Notes under the pieces: generated by a model | What the model was told of the DNA's origin: nothing | Database searches by the model: none | The model's input: only the letters and a program-made list of their open reading frames with translations | In this document: positions 1 to 9,823 of the stretch, one piece after another | How positions within the stretch are numbered: the first letter of the stretch is position 1 | Layout of the letters: each line of letters starts with the position of its first letter | Translations under genes and position numbers: made by a program | Assembly: GCA_902826515.1 (NCBI GenBank) | Contig: CADEFD010000034.1 | Coordinates: 1-42,213, forward strand | From: an uncultured Acidobacteriota bacterium | GTDB taxonomy: Bacteria; Acidobacteriota; Vicinamibacteria; Vicinamibacterales; UBA2999 | Direction of reading: 5' to 3' | DNA length: 42,213 bases

Positions 1-688
1 GGATCGAGACGTTCACCATGTGGGTGAACGTGTAGTTGTCGTAGTCCTTGAGCGCGGTGAGGGCCATGAGCGCGGTGCGGTTCTGCGCCACGGCCTGCGC
101 CAGCGAGTCCACGAGCTGCTTCGCCTGGTTGGGATCGGGCATCCCTTCCTTCTGCGTCATCTCCCAGAGCGCGCCGGCAATCGAGACGCCGTCGGTGTAG
201 AGCCGGCGGATCGTGGCCACGTCGGCGGCCGACGCCTCGACGCGTTCGTCGAGCGTGAGGCGGCCGACGCGGATGCGCGTGAGCGCGCCGAGCACGGCCA
301 GCGCATCGGGAATCTGGCCGGGCGCGGTGACGCCGGCCCGCTCGGGATGTGCGAGCGTCTCGATGAGCAGCGCCAGTTCCTCGGGCGCGACGCCGCGATC
401 GAACGTGATGCGTTCGATACCCACCTGGCGCACGCGCCGCAGCAGCTCCGAGAACGCCTCGCCGGCGTGCACGAGCGGGATCTCGCCGACCACCACTTCG
501 TTCTCGATGAAACCCACCGCGAGGCTGGCGTCGTCCACCAGCATCTGATTGGCGGATTCCGCCAGGGCCTTCAGGGCGCGGCCGGCCAGCGGGTGCGACG
601 GCGCGTACAACTGGTTGGCGCGGACCGCCGCGGTCAGCCGGCGTACGAATTCATCGGCCTGGCGCAGCTGGCGTGCGGCATCGCTCAC
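1..688 (-). CDS. HD-GYP-type phosphodiesterase, C-terminal part missing
   Basis: I translated this gene by hand; it has about 228 residues before the window edge cuts it. Start is GTG at 688-686, inside GTGA, so it overlaps the stop of the upstream HEAT-repeat gene and is probably translationally coupled. Residues 1-110 form a module also found at the N-terminus of that neighbour (motif LYAPSHPLAG near residue 28). A linker follows, and the last visible residues (DYDNYTFTHMVNVSI) match the start of an HD-GYP domain, where the first metal-binding His follows an aromatic-rich stretch. HD-GYP domains hydrolyse cyclic-di-GMP. The HD and GYP motifs lie outside the window, so catalytic competence cannot be judged. 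No membrane segment is visible, so it is probably cytoplasmic. The HD-type fold is fairly sure; activity is inference. Confidence 0.75.
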   Translation of the reverse strand, partial: MSDAARQLRQADEFVRRLTAAVRANQLYAPSHPLAGRALKALAESANQMLVDDASLAVGFIENEVVVGEIPLVHAGEAFSELLRRVRQVGIERITFDRGVAPEELALLIETLAHPERAGVTAPGQIPDALAVLGALTRIRVGRLTLDERVEASAADVATIRRLYTDGVSIAGALWEMTQKEGMPDPNQAKQLVDSLAQAVAQNRTALMALTALKDYDNYTFTHMVNVSI

Positions 689-3018
689 GACTCACTCCTC
701 GGGGACTCCGGCGGATCCGGCGGCACATCGGCCGAGTCGGGCTCCGCCGTGGGGGGGGCGGCAGCATCCGTCGCCCGCGGCGACGGACGGGAGGTGGAGG
801 CGAGGGCGGCCTGCGCCGCGGTCTTCGCGCCGTATGGGCCGGATCGGGCGAGTGTTTCCAGCGCCGCGATGGCTTCGGGTGAGCCGATGACGCGCAGGGC
901 TTTCACGGCGGCCGTGCGCAGACGCTTCGCCTGGAACGGATTCCACCAGGCGCCGCGGCCGGCGGCATCCATGAGCGCGCCGATGGTGGTGTCGTCCGAA
1001 ACCCGCAGCGTGCCGAGGGCTTCGACCGCCGACAGGAACACCTTCTCGGCGCGGCCGCGGATCTGGCCCTGGCGCACGATGAAGGCGAAGAGCGGCGCGG
1101 CGCGTTCGTCACGCAGCGTGCTGATCGAGCCCGTGATCATGTCGCGGGTGCGCGGCGACCCGGACGTGAGAGCGTCGCGCAGGGCCGAGAACGCCTCGTC
1201 GCTGCCGGTCTGCACGATGGCGCGCAGGGCGTCGCGCTGCACCTGCAGTTCCTCGTCGTCGAGCAGCTTCAGCAGCAGCGGCAGCGCTTCGGGGCCGCCG
1301 ATCGCACGCACCAGTTCGATGGCCGTGCGGCGTACCGACGCATTCGGCGACGCGCACAGCTCGGCGACGCGGGCGCGGGCCGCCGAGCCGAACGAGATGA
1401 GCACTTCGCGCAGACGGCGGATCGTGCGGGCGCCGTCTTCCGCCAGCAGCGCGTCGATGAGCCGGCCCACCACGCCGCGGCCGAGCGACAGGCAGAAGCG
1501 CGTGACCCGCGGCATGTCGGCGTCGTCGGCCTGGCGGACGAAGAGCAGCACGTGCGTCATCACGTCGCCCGAGGCGAGCTGCGTCACGCCGTCCTTTGCC
1601 GCGCCCGAGAACGGCGACGCCTGATCGCGCGAGACGTGGAGCAGGGTGTCGAGCAGGTCCTGCGCCGGCGCCAGGTCGCCCACGAGCACGAGCTGTTCGA
1701 TGCGGGCGAGGGCCAGCACGAGCACCTTGCGCCACTCGTCGGGCCGCGACTCCACGATGATGAGGTCGCCGAGCACCTGCTGGTCGAGCCGGCGCACCTG
1801 CTCGTCCGACACGGTGGCGACCCAGGCGGCGACGCGTTCCGGGGGATCGTCGCCGATCTTGTCCATCTCGACGGCGATGACGCGCGCCTGCGAGAGATCG
1901 CGCGCGTAGTCCTCCGAGATGTATTTCTCGTCCGAATACGACGACAGGATGTCGGCGGCCTGCCGCCAGAGTTCGGTGAACTGCGGCTCGCGGCCGAGCG
2001 GGCCCGCGGCGGCCTGGTTGAGCGCCAGATCCAGCACGCGGTCGCGCTGCGTGTGGTCGGGGACGAGCGCCTGGAACGCCTGCGCGAGGCGCGCCGTGGC
2101 GGCGCGGTCGCGCGCCACCGACTGCGCCACGAACTTCGCCACGAGCGATTCGTCCACCCGCTCGCGCAGCTCCGTGGCCAGGTCGATGCCGTCGGGCTGG
2201 CCGTCCTCGTTCACCGGCCGCGGCTCGTCGAGCAGCGACATCACCATCTCCGGCGACATGCGCGGCAGGCTGTTGGCGATGTTCCGCAGCACGCGATCGA
2301 GCTGGCCCGGATCCGAGCGCGTGATGAAGGCGGCGAGCGCCTGGAGGAGCTTCGCGAGCTGGGCTTTCTGCTTGCTCAGCCAGTAGCCCTCCTGGGCGCC
2401 GCGTTCGACGATGCTGTCGACGAAGGCGGCCAGGCGCTGCGGCTCGTTGGCGATCTCGAGCAGTGTCGAGAGCATCGAGTCGTCGATGTCGGTCTGCTCG
2501 CCGGCGAGGTAGGCCGAGAGGATGTTCTCCCAGTCGGAGTTCTCGTTGCCGGCCCGTTCGCGCAGCACTTCGCCGTAGTCGATCTGCCGCACTTCGAGCG
2601 GACCGCCGCCGCCGGCTTCCCACGCCCGCGTGATGCCGCCTTCGTCGCGGATGTCGGCCGGCGACTGCGCGATGAGCACGAGGAAGGCGTGCCAGGCCGG
2701 CGCTTCGAGCGCGCCGACGATGTTCAGTTCGCCGACGCTGTGCGCGTGCAGCATGCCGGCCAGTTCCGTGACCGCCTGATCGGGGCGGGCGAGCGCGCGG
2801 CCGCCGACGAGCAGCGTGTCGGGCATCACGGTGATGAGGAACGGGCCATCGACGACGGCGCGGCTGCCGGCGGTGGTGATGCGGGCAAGCGCGTCCCGGA
2901 TGGCCGGGTGGGTGGCGGGGTACATCGACACCACCCGGGCCGCGGCCTTACAGGCGCGGGCCAGATCCAGCAGTTTGCTGCTCGTGTCGGCCGACAGCGG
3001 CTCGGTCTCGTATGACAT
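685..3018 (-). CDS. HEAT-repeat protein with N-terminal module shared with HD-GYP neighbour
   Basis: 777 residues, ATG at 3018, no signal peptide or membrane segment. Residues about 14-125 align by eye with the N-terminus of the downstream HD-GYP protein (SMYPATHPAIRDAL here, QLYAPSHPLAGRAL there). A long helical, acidic middle follows. From about residue 540 there are HEAT-type repeats, for example NASVRRTAIELVRAIGGPEA, and near the end RTAAVKALRVIGSPEAIAAL. The last 30 residues are Pro/Ala/Asp-rich and look disordered. HEAT repeats usually act as scaffolds. Its stop overlaps the next start by GTGA, so the two products are probably made together and may act together. Function is otherwise unknown. 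A TATAAT box at 3068-3063 lies 45 nt upstream. Confidence 0.85.
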   Translation of the reverse strand: MSYETEPLSADTSSKLLDLARACKAAARVVSMYPATHPAIRDALARITTAGSRAVVDGPFLITVMPDTLLVGGRALARPDQAVTELAGMLHAHSVGELNIVGALEAPAWHAFLVLIAQSPADIRDEGGITRAWEAGGGGPLEVRQIDYGEVLRERAGNENSDWENILSAYLAGEQTDIDDSMLSTLLEIANEPQRLAAFVDSIVERGAQEGYWLSKQKAQLAKLLQALAAFITRSDPGQLDRVLRNIANSLPRMSPEMVMSLLDEPRPVNEDGQPDGIDLATELRERVDESLVAKFVAQSVARDRAATARLAQAFQALVPDHTQRDRVLDLALNQAAAGPLGREPQFTELWRQAADILSSYSDEKYISEDYARDLSQARVIAVEMDKIGDDPPERVAAWVATVSDEQVRRLDQQVLGDLIIVESRPDEWRKVLVLALARIEQLVLVGDLAPAQDLLDTLLHVSRDQASPFSGAAKDGVTQLASGDVMTHVLLFVRQADDADMPRVTRFCLSLGRGVVGRLIDALLAEDGARTIRRLREVLISFGSAARARVAELCASPNASVRRTAIELVRAIGGPEALPLLLKLLDDEELQVQRDALRAIVQTGSDEAFSALRDALTSGSPRTRDMITGSISTLRDERAAPLFAFIVRQGQIRGRAEKVFLSAVEALGTLRVSDDTTIGALMDAAGRGAWWNPFQAKRLRTAAVKALRVIGSPEAIAALETLARSGPYGAKTAAQAALASTSRPSPRATDAAAPPTAEPDSADVPPDPPESPRSES

Positions 3019-3062
3019 GTACGCCGGACGCAGGGTCCGGCGGGGGGAGCCGACCCGCGTAG

Positions 3063-3090
3063 ATTATAGACGTCAACCGGCTGCTATACT
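3063..3090. promoter_or_regulatory. Divergent promoter pair between HEAT-repeat gene and deoA
   Basis: In the 85-nt intergenic gap, a TATAAT on the minus strand (3068-3063) faces the HEAT-repeat gene, and a TATACT on the plus strand (3085-3090) faces the phosphorylase gene, 13 nt before its ATG. They are only 16 nt apart, so polymerase bound at one would cover the other. No good -35 element is visible for either. Called from sequence match only. Confidence 0.5.
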
Positions 3091-3103
3091 GCGCCCAGGT
3101 TCC

Positions 3104-4429
<1,326 letters not shown>

Positions 4430-4442
4430 GGGAGACCGACCC

Positions 4443-5264
4443 GTGTCCGACTACACCGATCGTATTGCCGAAGCCGCCGGCGCGCTGCGCGCGCGCGGCA
4501 TCAGCGGCGCCGACGTGGCCATCGTGCTGGGCTCCGGCCTTGGCGCCTTCGCCGACGCGATCGAGGGCGCGACACGCGTGCCCTACGGCGACATTCCGCA
4601 CTGGCCGGCGGCGAAGGTCGTCGGCCACGTCGGCGTGCTCGTGGCCGGCCGCCTGGCCGGACGCACGGTCGTCACGCTGGCCGGCCGCGCCCACTTCTAC
4701 GAGGGGCATCCGCTGACGGAGGTGACCTTTGCGATGCGCGTGCTCGGCGCGCTCGGCGTGCCGCGCGTCATCCTCACGAACGCTGCCGGCGGCATCAACA
4801 CGCGCTTTGCCACCGGCGCCCTGATGCTCATCGACGATCACATCAACCTGCTGGGCAGCAATCCGCTCATCGGTCCGTTCGATCCGGCTCTCGGCGCCCG
4901 CTTCCCCGACATGACGGAGGTCTACTCGCGGCGCCTGCGCGCGTTGGCCACGGAAGTAGCGGCCACGGCCGGCATCGCGGTGGAACACGGCGTCTACGTG
5001 GCCGTGCACGGGCCAAGTTACGAAACACCGGCCGAAATCCGCGCCTTCCGCGTGATGGGCGCCGATGCCGTGGGCATGTCCACCGCGCCCGAGGCCATCG
5101 TGGCGCGCCAGATGGGCCTCGAGGTGCTCGGGATCTCCTGCATCTCGAATCCGGCCGCCGGGGTCGTGGACGCGCCGCTCAATCACGACGACGTGATGGC
5201 CGTGACCACGCGCGTGCGCGGGCAGTTCATCCAGCTCCTGGAGGGTGTGGTTGGCCGGCTCTGA
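4443..5264 (+). CDS. punA: Purine-nucleoside phosphorylase, trimeric PNP family
   Basis: 273 residues from GTG 4443, with AGGGAGA upstream as ribosome site, 13 nt after deoA. Converts (deoxy)inosine/guanosine plus phosphate to free base and (deoxy)ribose-1-phosphate. Visible motifs: GSGLG at 30-34, RAHFYEGH at 82-89 (phosphate-site His), TNAAGG at 112-117, GPSYETPAE at 190-198 with the Tyr-Glu pair that stacks and binds the purine, and Asn at about 236 in ISNPAAG. Asn at that place is typical of 6-oxopurine PNP; methylthioadenosine phosphorylases have Asp. So this is PNP, not MTA phosphorylase, even though mtnA lies just downstream. The 3' end overlaps the cytidine deaminase start by 20 nt. 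Confidence 0.93.
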   Translation: MSDYTDRIAEAAGALRARGISGADVAIVLGSGLGAFADAIEGATRVPYGDIPHWPAAKVVGHVGVLVAGRLAGRTVVTLAGRAHFYEGHPLTEVTFAMRVLGALGVPRVILTNAAGGINTRFATGALMLIDDHINLLGSNPLIGPFDPALGARFPDMTEVYSRRLRALATEVAATAGIAVEHGVYVAVHGPSYETPAEIRAFRVMGADAVGMSTAPEAIVARQMGLEVLGISCISNPAAGVVDAPLNHDDVMAVTTRVRGQFIQLLEGVVGRL

Positions 5265-5646
5265 CGCGCTCGTCGAGGCGGCCCGCGCCGCGCGGGCGTT
5301 CGCGCGGGCGCCCTATTCCGGCTTCGCCGTGGGTGCGGCCCTCGAATGTGCCGACGGCACCATCGTGACCGGCTGCAACATCGAGAACGCCACCTACGGA
5401 CTCACGGTCTGCGCCGAACGGGTGGCCCTCTTCAAGGCCCTCTCCGAGGGCCGCGACCAGTTCGTGCGCATCGCCGTCGTGGCCGACACGGTGGCCCCGA
5501 CGCCGCCCTGCGGCCCCTGCCGGCAGTTGCTGTGGGAATACTGCGGCGACATCCAGGTCGTGATGGCGAACCTGACCGTCGAGACCGGCCGCCATCAGCT
5601 CGCCGCCCTGCTGCCCTTGCCGTTCGATGCACGGCTTCTGGATTGA
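5245..5646 (+). CDS. cdd: Cytidine deaminase
   Basis: 133 residues, the size of the tetrameric zinc CDA family. Deaminates (deoxy)cytidine to (deoxy)uridine, feeding the phosphorylase two genes upstream. Zinc ligands are visible as Cys56 in TVCAERVAL, with catalytic Glu58, and Cys89/Cys92 in PPCGPCRQLL. The substrate-binding stretch GCNIENATYG is at 43-52. GTG 5245, inside the end of the PNP gene, gives the expected N-terminus shortly before ARAPYSGFAVGAAL; a TTG at 5251 is possible. The overlap suggests coupling to PNP. A GC-only palindrome follows 7 nt after the stop. Confidence 0.93.
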   Translation: MWLAGSDALVEAARAARAFARAPYSGFAVGAALECADGTIVTGCNIENATYGLTVCAERVALFKALSEGRDQFVRIAVVADTVAPTPPCGPCRQLLWEYCGDIQVVMANLTVETGRHQLAALLPLPFDARLLD

Positions 5647-5653
5647 CGGGACC

Positions 5654-5669
5654 CGGGCCCCGGGGCCCG
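5654..5669. terminator. GC-only 16-bp palindrome between cdd and mtnA
   Basis: Perfect palindrome CGGGCCCCGGGGCCCG, starting 7 nt after the cdd stop and 7 nt before the mtnA -10 box. It could fold as a hairpin that slows or ends transcription of the salvage operon. There is no T-run, so it is at most an atypical terminator. The 12-mer GGGCCCCGGGGC recurs at 12467. Confidence 0.35.
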
Positions 5670-5676
5670 AGCCCCG

Positions 5677-5682
5677 TAGAAT
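5677..5682 (+). promoter_or_regulatory. -10-like box before mtnA, possible leaderless start
   Basis: TAGAAT ends 6 nt before the mtnA ATG, so transcription starting 7 nt downstream of the box would begin at the ATG itself. No ribosome-binding site is present between box and ATG. With the preceding palindrome this suggests that mtnA starts a new transcript. No clear -35 box is seen. Confidence 0.45.
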
Positions 5683-5688
5683 GTAGCC

Positions 5689-6726
5689 ATGCTTCCGACG
5701 ATCGCCTGGGATGGCGATGACATCCTGATGATCGACCAGCGCAAGCTGCCTGGTCGCGAGATCTACGTGCGCTGCAAGACCGGCAACGAGGTGGCAAAGG
5801 CCATCACCACGATGGTCATTCGCGGCGCCCCGGCCATCGGCGTGGCGGCGGCGATGGGCCTGGCGCTCGGCGCGCGCCGCAGCACCGCCACCGGCACGAA
5901 GCAGTTCGCCGTGGATTTCCAGCGACTGGCCGACACGCTGGCCGCCACCCGTCCCACCGCGGTGAATCTCTTCTGGGCCATCGAGCGCATGAAGCAGGCG
6001 CTCGCCACCGGCGTGCAGGCGGGGGAGGGCGTGGTGGAACTCGTGACGCGCCTGCGCCAGGAGGCCGACCGCATCCACGACGACGACCTCGAGAGCTGCC
6101 GGGCGATCGGCCGTCACGGCGCCACGCTGGTGCCCGACGACGCGCACATCCTCACGCACTGCAATGCCGGCGCGCTCGCGACGGCCGGCTACGGCACGGC
6201 GCTCGGCGTCGTGCGCGGCGCGGTGGATGCCGGCAAACGGGTGGCCGTCTACGCGGATGAGACGCGGCCCTTCCTGCAGGGCGCCCGCCTCACCGCCTGG
6301 GAACTCGTGAAGGACGGCATTCCCACCACCGTCATCACCGACAACATGGCGGCCGCGATCATGGCACGCGAGCGGGTCGACCTGGTGGTCGTCGGCGCCG
6401 ATCGCATCGCCGCGAATGGGGACGCCGCGAACAAGATCGGCACCTACGGGCTGGCCATTGCCGCGCACGCCCACGGTATTCCGTTCTACGTGGCGGCGCC
6501 GTGGTCCACGATCGATCTCGCCACGCCCACCGGCGCGGAGATCCCGATCGAGGAGCGGAACGCGAAGGAAGTCACGCACATGGCGGGGACGCAGGTGACG
6601 CCCGCCGGTGCCCTCGTGCGCAATCCGTCGTTCGACGTCACGCCGCACCGCTACATCACGGCCATCGTGACCGAACGCGGCATCCTGCGTCCGCCCTATC
6701 TCGAGGCCCTGGCGGGCGCGCGGTGA
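5689..6726 (+). CDS. mtnA: S-methyl-5-thioribose-1-phosphate isomerase
   Basis: 345 residues, normal for MtnA. Isomerises methylthioribose-1-phosphate to methylthioribulose-1-phosphate in methionine salvage; the fold is shared with eIF2B subunits and archaeal ribose-1,5-bisphosphate isomerase. Visible: RGAPAIG at 45-51, [18 protein letters not shown] with catalytic Cys158, DNMAAAIM near 218-225, and [20 protein letters not shown] with catalytic Asp238. The start follows a -10 box with no ribosome site. The end overlaps tsaD by GTGA. No MTA nucleosidase, MTA phosphorylase or MtnK is in the window. The setting next to nucleoside phosphorylases leaves a role on other pentose-1-phosphates possible, but unproven. 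Confidence 0.92.
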   Translation: MLPTIAWDGDDILMIDQRKLPGREIYVRCKTGNEVAKAITTMVIRGAPAIGVAAAMGLALGARRSTATGTKQFAVDFQRLADTLAATRPTAVNLFWAIERMKQALATGVQAGEGVVELVTRLRQEADRIHDDDLESCRAIGRHGATLVPDDAHILTHCNAGALATAGYGTALGVVRGAVDAGKRVAVYADETRPFLQGARLTAWELVKDGIPTTVITDNMAAAIMARERVDLVVVGADRIAANGDAANKIGTYGLAIAAHAHGIPFYVAAPWSTIDLATPTGAEIPIEERNAKEVTHMAGTQVTPAGALVRNPSFDVTPHRYITAIVTERGILRPPYLEALAGAR

Positions 6727-7781
6727 TCGTGCTCGGCATCGAGACGTCGTGCGACGAGACGGCGGCCGCCGTCGTCGAGGCCGCGGCCGACGGCTCGTGG
6801 CACACCCGCGCCAACGTCGTCGCGTCGCAGATTGCCATCCACACCGAGTGGGGCGGCGTCGTGCCGGAGCTGGCCTCGCGCCAGCACGTGCGCGACATCT
6901 GCGGCGTCGTCGAGCGCGCGCTCGCCGATGCCGGCCTCGGCTGGCCGGATCTCGACGGCGTCGCCGTCACCGAAGGCCCGGGCCTCGTCGGGTCGCTGCT
7001 CGTCGGCGTGAGCTTCGCGAAGGCGGCCGCCTGGGCGCGCGGCCTGCCGCTTGTCGGCGTGAACCACATCGCCGGGCACATCGAGTCGTTGTGGCTGGCG
7101 CACGGGCCGCTGCCGCTGCCGGCGGTGGTGCTGGTCGTCTCGGGCGGGCACACGAGCCTCTATCTCGTGCCCGCCGCCGGCGTCTATCGGCTGCTCGGGC
7201 GCACGCGCGACGACGCGGCGGGCGAAGCCTACGACAAGGTGGCGAAGCTGCTCGGCCTCGGCTACCCGGGCGGCCCGCTCATCGACCGGCTGGCGGCGCA
7301 CGGTCGCGACGACGCCGTGGACCTGCCGGTCACGCGCCTGACCCATCCCGACCGGAACGCGCCCGATCGCGATCCCACGTTCGACTTCAGCTTCAGCGGC
7401 ATCAAGACGGCGGTGCTGCGGCACGTGCGGCAGCGCCAGGCCGCACGTGGCGTCGAGACGCTGCCCGAGGCCGAGATCGCGGACATCTGCGCCAGCTTCC
7501 AGCGCGTGGTCGTGCGCACGCTCCTCACGCGGACCTTCGATGCGGCGCGTGCGCATGGGGCCCGGAGCGTGGGGGTGGCCGGCGGCGTCTCGGCCAACAT
7601 CCGGCTGCGCCGTGAACTCGAGACCCGGGGCGCCACGCGGCGCCTGCCGGTGTTCGTGCCGCCGATGAGCCTCTCGACCGACAACGCCGCGATGATTGCG
7701 GCCGCTGGCGTGCGCCGTTTCGCGCGTGGCGAACTCGCCACCGATCGGCTGAACGCCGTGCCTTCGCTCGTGCTCGGCTGA
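6723..7781 (+). CDS. tsaD: tRNA N6-adenosine threonylcarbamoyltransferase TsaD
   Basis: 352 residues. Transfers the threonylcarbamoyl group to A37 of ANN-decoding tRNAs, with TsaB/TsaE partners that are not in this window. The ASKHA-fold N-terminus [18 protein letters not shown] is at 1-18; the metal ligands are His115 and His119 in [12 protein letters not shown], and Asp about 320 in [17 protein letters not shown] is the nucleotide-site motif. The start is GTG 6723, four bases before the end of mtnA, because the family begins exactly there; an in-frame upstream extension lies within mtnA. Essential housekeeping enzyme embedded in the salvage run, probably only by co-transcription. Confidence 0.95.
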   Translation: MIVLGIETSCDETAAAVVEAAADGSWHTRANVVASQIAIHTEWGGVVPELASRQHVRDICGVVERALADAGLGWPDLDGVAVTEGPGLVGSLLVGVSFAKAAAWARGLPLVGVNHIAGHIESLWLAHGPLPLPAVVLVVSGGHTSLYLVPAAGVYRLLGRTRDDAAGEAYDKVAKLLGLGYPGGPLIDRLAAHGRDDAVDLPVTRLTHPDRNAPDRDPTFDFSFSGIKTAVLRHVRQRQAARGVETLPEAEIADICASFQRVVVRTLLTRTFDAARAHGARSVGVAGGVSANIRLRRELETRGATRRLPVFVPPMSLSTDNAAMIAAAGVRRFARGELATDRLNAVPSLVLG

Positions 7782-7786
7782 CGGCG

Positions 7787-8230
7787 ATGGCGCGCGAGTA
7801 TCCAGAGGCGCCGGTCGCGGCCGTGGGCGGCGTCGTCATCGACGGCGGCGCCGTGCTGCTCGTGCGGCGGGCGTTTCCGCCGCGGCAGGGCGAATGGTCG
7901 CTGCCGGGCGGCCGCCTCGAACTCGGCGAGTCGCTGACCGACGGGGTGCGCCGCGAGGTGCGCGAAGAGACCGGGCTCGACGTCGAACCCGGCGTGGTCG
8001 TGCACGTCTTCGACCGTGTGCACCGCGACGAGACCGGGCGCATTCGCTATCACTTCGTCATCGTCGATTTCCTCTGCCGGCCCACGGGTGGCACGCTCGC
8101 CGCCGGCGACGATGCGGCCGACGCGCGCTGGGTGCCGCGGGCCGATGTGGCGGCGCTTGGTGTGAATGCGCACGCCGTGGACGTGATCGCGCGCGCATTT
8201 CGCCTGCACGACGAGGCGCAGGCCGGGTAG
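7787..8230 (+). CDS. Nudix hydrolase
   Basis: 147 residues, single Nudix domain. The complete Nudix box (G-x5-E-x7-REVREETGL) spans about residues 42-64, so the Mg-binding glutamates are intact. Members cleave nucleoside diphosphates linked to another group; substrate cannot be told from the box. The closest general resemblance is to MutT/ADP-ribose-pyrophosphatase-like proteins. It begins 6 nt after tsaD, and its TAG stop is part of the TAGGAT -10-like box of the next gene. A role in cleaning damaged or excess nucleotides would fit the setting, but that is inference. Confidence 0.9.
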   Translation: MAREYPEAPVAAVGGVVIDGGAVLLVRRAFPPRQGEWSLPGGRLELGESLTDGVRREVREETGLDVEPGVVVHVFDRVHRDETGRIRYHFVIVDFLCRPTGGTLAAGDDAADARWVPRADVAALGVNAHAVDVIARAFRLHDEAQAG

Positions 8231-8233
8231 GAT
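8228..8233 (+). promoter_or_regulatory. -10-like box before HD-hydrolase gene
   Basis: TAGGAT ends 7 nt before ATG 8241 and includes the stop codon of the Nudix gene. If it works, the transcript would start at or next to the ATG. It favours ATG 8241 over the upstream ATG at 8232, which lies inside the box region. Confidence 0.35.
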
Positions 8234-8240
8234 GTCGGCC

Positions 8241-8813
8241 ATGGCTCTGGATCGTGCGGCTGCCTGGCAGCTCCTCACCGAATGGACCGCGAGCGACAGC
8301 CTGCGCAAACATGCGCTGGCCGTCGAAGCCGCCGTGCGCGGCTACGCCCGGCTGGCCGGCGAGAACGAAGACGACTGGGGCGTCGTGGCGCTGCTGCACG
8401 ACTTCGACTACGAGCGGTTCCCGACGCTCGGCGACCACCCGAACAAGGGCTGCGAACACCTGCGGAGCCTCGGCTATCCGGAATGGGTGATGCGCGCCAT
8501 CCAGGCGCATGCGTGGGAAATCACCGGGGTCGCGCCGGAAACTCCGGTGGAGAAAGCGCTCGTCGCCTGCGACGAGATGGCCGGGTTCGTCACCGCCGCC
8601 TCGCTCGTGCGCCCCAGCCGCAGCGTGCTCGACCTCGAGGCCGCTTCGGTCATCAAGCGGATGAAGGACAAGGCCTTTGCCCGGGCCGTGCCGCGCGAAC
8701 ACCTGACGAAGGGCGCCGAGCTCATGGGCCTGCCCCTCGACCAGCACGTCACCAACGTCATCAGCTTCATGCGCGAGAAGGCCGACGACCTCGGCCTGCG
8801 CGGTTCCCTGTAG
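8241..8813 (+). CDS. HD-domain hydrolase (HDIG type)
   Basis: 190 residues from ATG 8241; an alternative ATG at 8232 adds three residues. A compact HD domain fills the protein: His24 in LRKHALAVEA, the HD pair at 53-54 in VALLHDFDYERFP, a His in IQAHAWEITG, and the distal Asp in VACDEMAGF. This arrangement matches small HDIG-motif phosphohydrolases that act on nucleotides or phosphate esters. It is not an HD-GYP domain and has no RelA/SpoT part. It ends the plus-strand nucleotide-metabolism run. Actual substrate unknown. Confidence 0.85.
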   Translation: MALDRAAAWQLLTEWTASDSLRKHALAVEAAVRGYARLAGENEDDWGVVALLHDFDYERFPTLGDHPNKGCEHLRSLGYPEWVMRAIQAHAWEITGVAPETPVEKALVACDEMAGFVTAASLVRPSRSVLDLEAASVIKRMKDKAFARAVPREHLTKGAELMGLPLDQHVTNVISFMREKADDLGLRGSL

Positions 8814-8860
8814 GCGCCTCGGTCGAACGTCGTCCGCGGCACTCTCGTATCTATCAGCGA

Positions 8861-9823
8861 ATGCAGGCGCCCGTTCCCTCCCACGACGGCTCCGGCCGGC
8901 CCGACGGCGCCCCCGTCGTCGAGCTGCATGGCGTCAGCGTGATCTACGGCCGGCAGACGGCGCTGCGCGACGTCTCGGCCGCATTTCCGGCCGGGGCAGT
9001 CGGCCTTCTCGGCCCGAACGGGGCGGGGAAGAGCACCATGCTCAAGGCGCTGCTCGGCTTCGTCGTGCCGTCGCAGGGTCGGATGCGGGTGCTCGGGCTC
9101 GACGTCGCCACCTCCGCCCTCGATATCCGCGCCCGCCTGGGCTACATGCCGGAAAGTGACGCCCATATCCCCGGCATGTCGGCGGTGGCGTTTGTCGCCT
9201 ACTGCGGCCAGCTCGCCGGACTGCCGCCGGCCGATGCCATGCAGCGCGCCCACGAGGTGCTCTACTACGTGGGGCTGGGTGAAGCGCGCTACCGCAACGT
9301 CGAGACCTACTCGACGGGGATGAAGCAGCGCATCAAGCTGGCCCAGGCGCTCGTGCACGACCCGGACCTGCTCTTCCTCGACGAGCCCACGAACGGCATG
9401 GACCCGAAAGGGCGCGACGAGATGCTCGAGCTCATCCGCGATCTCGCGCACAACAAGGGCGTCAACCTCATCGTCTCGTCGCACCTGCTGCCGGACATCG
9501 AGTTCACGTGCGACCACGTGATCGTGATGGACAAAGGCGCCGTGGCCACCCAGGGCGCGCTCGACGCGGTGCGCGGCCCGCAGGGACGGGTCTTCGAGCT
9601 GCGAGTGAAGGACGGCGCCGACCAGATGCTGGCGCTGCTCACCGCGGCCGGCTACGAGGTCCACGACACGCAGGAGGACGTGATGCGCGTCTTCGTCCCG
9701 GGGGATGCCGGCGCCGAGCCGATCTTCCGACTGGCCGCCGCCAACGGCCTGCAGGTGCGGCACCTCAAGCAGAGCGTGCCCACCCTCGAAGACGCGTTCG
9801 CGCGCGCCGTCGGAGCTGACTGA
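8861..9823 (+). CDS. ABC transporter ATP-binding protein, first of pair
   Basis: 320 residues. NBD of the NatA/GldA-like ABC-2 exporter type: Walker A GPNGAGKST 51-59, signature YSTGMKQR 150-157, Walker B LLFLDEP 170-176, switch His208 in VSSHLL. A C-terminal accessory segment of about 80 residues follows. ATG 8861 fits the family N-terminus; the open frame upstream lies over the HD gene. A weak TATCTA lies 7 nt upstream. The stop overlaps the next ATG (TGATG). It is the first gene of a four-gene ATPase-permease-ATPase-permease array. Substrate unknown; ABC-2 systems of this shape export lipids, drugs, ions or polysaccharide precursors. Confidence 0.92.
   Translation: MQAPVPSHDGSGRPDGAPVVELHGVSVIYGRQTALRDVSAAFPAGAVGLLGPNGAGKSTMLKALLGFVVPSQGRMRVLGLDVATSALDIRARLGYMPESDAHIPGMSAVAFVAYCGQLAGLPPADAMQRAHEVLYYVGLGEARYRNVETYSTGMKQRIKLAQALVHDPDLLFLDEPTNGMDPKGRDEMLELIRDLAHNKGVNLIVSSHLLPDIEFTCDHVIVMDKGAVATQGALDAVRGPQGRVFELRVKDGADQMLALLTAAGYEVHDTQEDVMRVFVPGDAGAEPIFRLAAANGLQVRHLKQSVPTLEDAFARAVGAD

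Noticed and set aside
20..1624. Plus-strand open frame of 534 codons opposite the HD-GYP and HEAT-repeat genes
   Set aside because: Arg/Ala/Gly-rich composition without a recognisable domain; the minus strand encodes clear protein families over the whole span. A by-product of high GC.
4443..5264. MTA phosphorylase, because mtnA is next door
   Set aside because: Asn at about 236 (ISNPAAG) is the 6-oxopurine PNP state; MTA phosphorylases have Asp at the equivalent place.
8241..8813. HD-GYP or (p)ppGpp hydrolase for the HD-domain gene
   Set aside because: No GYP motif, no RelA/SpoT synthetase or regulatory domain, and the length fits a lone HDIG domain.
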